This document shows, piece by piece, positions 58,589-64,000 of a stretch of DNA of 64,000 nt. Positions within the stretch are counted from its first letter, which is position 1; every line of letters starts with the position of its first letter. This stretch comes from Dryococelus australis (lineage: Eukaryota > Arthropoda > Insecta > Phasmatodea > Phasmatidae). The position numbers were made by a program, and so were the translations under genes. The DNA lies in contig CM056994.1 in assembly GCA_029891345.1 (NCBI GenBank), forward strand, positions 225,362,991 through 225,426,990. The letters are read 5' to 3'. The notes below the pieces were generated by a model. The model did not search any database, had not been told where the DNA came from, and saw nothing but the letters and a program-made list of their open reading frames with translations.

Positions 58589-59779
58589 AAAGTCAGTAAA
58601 ACAATAACATTTTGTAGTCTTATTAATGTTGAAAATCTGAATGAGATTCATTATGGACACCTGTTTCATTTGTCTTGAACCACCCATTAAATAGTTTCCA
58701 ATGTTACGCTATCTCAGGAGTATTGTTGCCTACAGTTTTGTCAAATATGAAGCCATCAAACAGTACATACGTTATGTTGAAAATACACTTGTCAGTTTCT
58801 ATCTTCCCAGCTCTTCTTCAGTTTCATCCTCCCATCTCAAATGACTCTTCCTGCCTGCTGTTATCTTCAATTTCACTTCAAGCAGCCAAGTCATTGACAT
58901 CAACATATTTCTCGTATGTACAGCATGGGGCCAACTGCTTTCATGTTGACCGTTACTCTGCCAAATGCAAATAATGGGTGCAATGGGTGTGCTGAGAGTT
59001 CTGTCGAGGTGCCAGGCTGGGGCTCTGCCAAGGTGGCAGGCTTGGCATTATCTGCATGCCAAGGATGGTGGCCTATTCATTTAATACTATGAAGAAGTAC
59101 ATGTGCTGAAAGCCATTGGTGATACTCCTATGTATAATTTTATCCCATCTTGCTTTTATTCCTTACATTGTCTTGAACATATCCCCCTTTGTGTGTCTGC
59201 TCCAAATTCAGTGATAACACCAAGCTTCATACCAGCCTCTTGAACTTACATCTTCACCTACTGAATGGTTTTTTGGTTATAGAGGCTGAAACTTGCTGGT
59301 GGAGTTGGGTGGCAAGAACACTAGCTCAGTGGTGTTTAAATTCTTCACCACTGGATTGATGGGGCAATTGCACAGAAATTTTTCAACCCATGTGATTATT
59401 GAATGTTCATAGCCACTTGGTGAAAATCAGAAGTTACCCCTGTCTTATGATCATAGTTGGCAACAGGTTATCCGGTCTCTAAGTTTCTGATTGCTGGTAA
59501 CTTTGTTTTGTTACTGCCATCCATATTCATGCAGCAGCACTGTATCGTACTCTTTGTGTCATTTTGCACCCTCACAAGAATCCCATTTTAATATAAAGAT
59601 GCAGTCTGACTGGTTGTTAAACATCCCGTCTCATTTATGTGAGACAACTTGTAATTTTTGATGTTCGAATTCCAGGGCATATGCCTTCTGCATGAATGAT
59701 CATCAGTTTGCCAATTTGTGCACTCGTGTGTTTTGTTCTGGCTGAACTACTACACCACAGCCTACTACATATTTGTGTG
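58589..59779 (+). other. intron sequence, unrecognised
   Basis: No gene or element recognised. A short direct echo GGTGCCAGGCTGGGGCTCTG / AGGTGGCAGGCTTGGC is near 59005-59045. Confidence 0.45.
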
Positions 59780-60042
59780 GGTTGGTGCTATGGTGCTGTA
59801 GTGGTTAGACTACTCGTCTCCCCTCAAGGCGAACCAGGTTTGAGTCCCAGAAGGGTTACCCCCGAATTTTTGCATATGGGAATCATACCGGACAATGCCG
59901 CTGGTTGGCAAGTTTTTCTGGGTACCTCCCATTTTCCACACCCTTGCATTCTGGCACTGCTCCGTACACTCACCTCGCTTCACCCTCATCAGCTCTCAAA
60001 ATCTCAGTGTTAAGAGTCACCCAAATCTCTTCACTCTTGTGG
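59780..60042 (+). mobile_element. tRNA-derived SINE, copy 4
   Basis: Head with GGTGCTGTAGTGGTTAGAC (box A) and AGGTTTGAGTCCC (box B, about 59836-59848), followed by the family body and tail (CCGCTGGTTGGCAAG, CTCGCTTCACCCTCATCAG, CTCTCAA, GTGTTAAGAGTCACCC). The full-length layout matches copies 1 and 3. Confidence 0.85.
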
Positions 60043-62030
60043 GTTGTATGTTTCAGCATCTTCACCTTCACACTTTAACTCTCTCCGTACACGGTATGCC
60101 ATGATCTCTTTGATTGTGAGGGCATATCTGCATCTACTTCTTCCTGAATAATCTCATAATTTTGTCATTATTATGATAGCCTGTCTCTTGATTCCATTTA
60201 TATCCTTACAGTCAACAATTTAAAAACTTGTCCAAAAATAGCATAGGTTGGGAGAAGATGTAGCAAATTTATTCCAAAAAATGAAAATTCAAATGACATG
60301 CAGTAGTGCAATGAAGTCATCAGTAATCCAAAAGAAATCTGAATTTTAGCCATTCAAGAAAAAGAGTTTTCATATCACTAGAGAGGCAGAAATAATTCAC
60401 AATAACCAATGATATGATCACTGAAACAAAGACACAGGTAGTGATGTCTAGTAACATTACAATTTATGGCAGACTTGCAACTACAGTATATTTTAATTGA
60501 TGTTTGCTGACATTTCCTTAAATTTTGCTGTGATTTTTTTATTTCACATGCAGTGTAATGGTGTGAGAAGCATATATTGTTTCAAGGTAGGGAGAAGGAG
60601 GGATAGAATTTAGAATTACAAAAATAGAAAAATGAGCCAACACAAAAATATAGCCTGCGAAGCCTCCACCATGTGCTATAACTAAAACTCAGCAGAGCCA
60701 GCATTATACCCTGTACCCTAAATACTTACTTGAAAACCAGAAAAGACTCATTTAATCCAAAAACAAAAAAAAAAAAAACAAAAAAAAGAAGGAATGGGAT
60801 GAAAGGGTGGGGGTGGGATAGTGTGGGTGTACTACTCGAAAGGCGACAAGATGTGCCCAGACCGCTTCATGGGTCTGACTGATGAAGAATTAGTGCATTG
60901 ATGTATATCACTTCAATTAAACTAATCTTTACTAGGCACCCAGTGCTAATTTATCAGGCCCCCTAATGAGGGTTGAGAGCTGCAATGAGAGGAGGGTTTC
61001 CTTAACAACTATAAAAAAAAAATACATAAAAAAAATAAAAGTTTACTTAATTAACAAAAATTAGATAAATATCAAAGAAAACACAAATAATAATAAAGTA
61101 GGTTAGTATGGAAATTGATGGTGTTTTGCAAGAGCAAAACTGTAAATACCTAGATATACATTTGACTACTCAAAAATAAATATAAGTTACAATCATTATA
61201 AGAAAACAAATTTATAAGTTTAATCTTATTACCCAAATAAACAATAAAAAAACCAGAAATCCCATTAGCTTAACCAGTGTTCTATTTAAGAAGAAATAAA
61301 AGTATTTATCGTAGGCTAACTGGATGCTCTTCTCGCTAATACTCAAGTTTTATCTCATCCAGATGTGAGTACAAACAAAACAAATAAAAATATATGTCAG
61401 TTACTTTAGAGTGAATAGGATTAGACTACCCCCTTTAACAAAAGTATTAATTAACAGTAAATATAATTTTTCACCAATGTGTAATTACTTTAACCAAATT
61501 GTCTTAGGATCAGTGCATCAGAATATTTTGTTTCAACACTAGCTGAAAGTAGCTATAGCAATAGCGCTCAACCGTTAGCCTCCTAGGGCTGAAATGAAAA
61601 TCACAAAATAAAATTAATTTTTATTTTGTTTAAATGCGCTTATAGGATTTATTCATTGGATAGATTGATTGGCCAGGATAATGAAATAAGCTTTAGAGAA
61701 CTTGGAAAAGAATAAATTTAAAACCAAAGTAAAGGTCAGACGACTTTAAAATGCATAATGGAAAACACACAAAATTTAACTTAAGAGAGTAACCTGTTAA
61801 AAAATATTGGGAAACATAAGCTAGACCTCAATTTACTTCAAAGCAGTACTACCAACCCAACTCTGCCACTTATGAACACTAAAAGCATGCGGAGCCATTT
61901 AAACACAAGGCACTACCATTACAACTATCCTGTATTTATGTTTTCACTAAGAGATCTGAAAAACAGAATAACTGCAAAGACTAAGGTTCCATCCCGTGCT
62001 AAAGGTAATTATTTAAAATAAAAGAAGCAT
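60043..62030. other. AT-rich non-coding with A-rich tracts
   Basis: Near-pure A tracts at about 60763-60787 and 61010-61040 bracket a more mixed 220-base stretch, which could be a small retroposed segment. Its identity is not recognised. Confidence 0.4.
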
Positions 62031-62039
62031 AACCTTAAT

Positions 62040-62640
62040 TGCTCCTCGGCCAGAGCTAATGAGCTAGACATAATTACCTGTAAAGTTTCTGCCCTGGTCT
62101 CTCGACATCTCCTATACCCACACACCTCGCATGCTGCACACTACGCCACCATCGTCTATCAAATACATCTTATTTACAAAAAACTAAACTAACCACGTAA
62201 CCTACTGAAAGGCATGGCCGGGGCCATTCTTCCTGTGAAGCAAGGAAGAACGTCTCGACCATGCATCACACCAAAGCTTTAACCTGTACTTATAATGGTC
62301 ACGTAAACTCTGCCCCCTCTAGACCACACACAAGTGCTGCTGCCTGTGTCCGCTCCCAACGGCAGCTCGTTCTCAAGCTCACGCTGTCAGTGCATGACCT
62401 CGTCAACTACATCCGAAAACACCACCTGCCTTGCCTGACGTCATGGCCTTAGCTGACGTCATGGCTGGCCAATCAGAGCCAGCCACCGCTGCAATCGATA
62501 ACTCAACAGCTCAAATACAAATGCCTCTTTCACCTTACAAGTCTAGCGACAAAGTGCAGTGTTCATCAAAATATCCTGGCTTTACCAAGGAAAGTGTCGG
62601 CGAAGCTTATAGCTAGAGCCCTGTGTTTGGAATGAGCAGA
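62040..62640. promoter_or_regulatory. GC/CpG-rich block with two CRE-like sites and CCAAT
   Basis: The block contrasts with AT-rich flanks. It has two perfect TGACGTCA sites 18 bp apart (62436-62443 and 62454-62461) and a CCAAT box at 62469-62473. No clear TATA box follows. It may be an LTR U3 or a promoter/enhancer within the Vav gene. No paired LTR was found. Confidence 0.35.
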
Positions 62641-64000
62641 AGTAAACAATTCTTCTGAACTGCTGAAGGGGGAACAATAACTATCACCTGGGCTGAGAAA
62701 AATACGGCCAGCTGCCGTTGCTTTAGAAGATGTCTGCTGATCCATGTGGTGACGAATCTCTTTCAGATTAAAAGTAGACCTCAGTTCCTAAAGAACCTCT
62801 GCAGTCGAAAAATAAAAAACTTTTTTTTCTAAAAGTTAAAAAAAAAAATGGTAGTGTAACTGATTCCTATTTCAATTCCACCATAACTTATTCAGCCTAC
62901 CCGGAAAATAAAATGAAACAAATAAAATCTGTAAATTAAGAATAGCTGTTCAAACAAAAAAACTATTGAAAATTATGGAATGAATTCTAAAAGAGACACT
63001 TATCAGTTAACTTTCAACTACAACCTCAACATCTAGTTTAAGGCCAAAAAGTCAAACCTCAACACAAAACGACTTTCGAAACTGACTTCCCAAAACCAAA
63101 ATTTGAAATAAAAATCATTAAATGATTTCTCACATTACGTATTAAAGAAAGAAAAAAAATTAATACTTGCCTTTTAACAAACAAAAAGAACAAGTAATAA
63201 GGAGGACTTATTCCAACGAAAACAGCTTAAATCTGTAACCTAACCTCCAATGAAGGAAACTCCAAATGAAAACACTAAAGAAAAAATTCAATCAACGGTT
63301 GACGTATTGCATCCTAACAAATAAACAAAGGGATGGGAAACATTCTGCTGTTATAAAATCTAGAGCATCCTAACAATAAAAGGAGAAAGGGCAATAAAAA
63401 AATTCCACCACAGTCATCGCGCTTAACAAAAAAACTTAAATTAAATTGAAATCACGAAAAAAATATTTCAACCCCAAAAATACATGTCGTAACCATATAC
63501 TGGTTGGATAGAAAAGTATTGCTAATGGAATGATCTGCCATTGTAAACATTATACAGAAGAGTGGCGTTATAGGGAGATGTCATGGTTCCAGGTTCGATC
63601 CTTGCTATCAGTGTATCCTCGCTGTTTTCGAATTAGACCGATTTTGATCCCCAGTAGGGTCCACTACTTAAAAATAGCTTTTAAATTGTGTTCGAACCAC
63701 CATAACGTTAAAATATCCTGTTATATGAAAACTGATTTCACGGATATGAGCGGTAAATCTTACAGTGCCTTGTAAGTATAGCCGCTCAGCCTGCAATCAG
63801 TTGCTCAGCATACACAGCATTGTCCCGCAATCAGTTGCCCGGCTACGCAGCATTTTTGCTATCGCTTATTCGGCCGTGGAAACACTGCCCTGCAAGCGAT
63901 AACTTGTCCGTCACAGCTCCGCATGACCGCTTCAAACCAAATACCCGTATTTACTGGCATAATTCTCGCATTTATTTTACACGATTTTAGTGCAAAAATT
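62641..64000. other. AT-rich then GC-richer edge sequence
   Basis: No gene recognised. A tRNA/SINE-like GGTTCCAGGTTCGATCCTTG lies at 63583-63602. A diverged direct duplication of about 35 bp (CTGCAATCAGTTGCTC / CCGCAATCAGTTGCCC) lies at about 63790-63858. Confidence 0.4.

Noticed and set aside
5116..60042. Polymerase III box A/B sequences as tRNA genes
   Set aside because: The units share a common non-tRNA body and lack foldable acceptor and anticodon stems. They are SINEs.
1..64000. CRISPR array, operon, phage or defence island
   Set aside because: The window has introns, SINEs and eukaryotic transposons. No spaced repeat array or bacterial gene cluster is present.

Overview
The window reads as nuclear DNA from a large, repeat-rich insect-like (arthropod) genome. 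It is AT-rich, has no operon structure, carries one spliced conserved gene with very long introns, and is filled with decayed transposons, tRNA-derived SINEs and microsatellites. The species cannot be fixed from sequence alone. A polyneopteran-type insect is a guess based on intron size and repeat content.

The only conserved host gene recognised is Vav, a Rho-family guanine-nucleotide exchange factor, on the + strand. Three internal coding exons are visible: 10056-10231 (second half of the calponin-homology domain), 44602-44667 and 55163-55319 (the acidic region with two tyrosine motifs). Splice phases agree across both joins (0 in; 2/2; 2/2; 0 out). The two introns are about 34.4 kb and 10.5 kb. 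The first CH exon and all DH, PH, C1, SH2 and SH3 exons lie outside the window or were not found.

The rest is intron or flanking sequence. 1-930 is a promoter/LTR-like segment (CRE-like site, TATA, AATAAA). A CR1-like LINE tail lies at 2965-3520, with a second copy inverted at 45439-45831. tRNA-derived SINEs lie at 5116, 7128 (minus), 53455 and 59780, and four tandem SINE heads lie at 10991-11141. A decayed Ty3/Gypsy element occupies 12.7-20.3 kb, and its 3' LTR is split by a ZNF862-like hAT transposon (16.5-19.9 kb). A nearly intact-length Tc1 element with TIRs lies at 26322-27532. A decayed arthropod multi-copy protein family lies at 30.1-31.5 kb and a DUF7869-like gene at 33.95-35.6 kb (minus). 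A Jockey-like LINE at 36.5-38.6 kb carries two MITE insertions. Further remnants are a second hAT (38.7-39.85 kb, minus), an IS630-type DDE transposase (40.4-41.45 kb, minus), a second Tc1 (42.9-44.0 kb, minus) and a Ty1/Copia gag-integrase remnant (48.4-50.63 kb, minus). A polypyrimidine tract with a SINE inside it lies at 52.5-53.95 kb.

No multigene system, CRISPR array, defence island or operon was found. The items most worth following up are the Vav exon structure, the tandem SINE heads, the nested insertions, and the inverted repeat pairs that flank the Vav exons.
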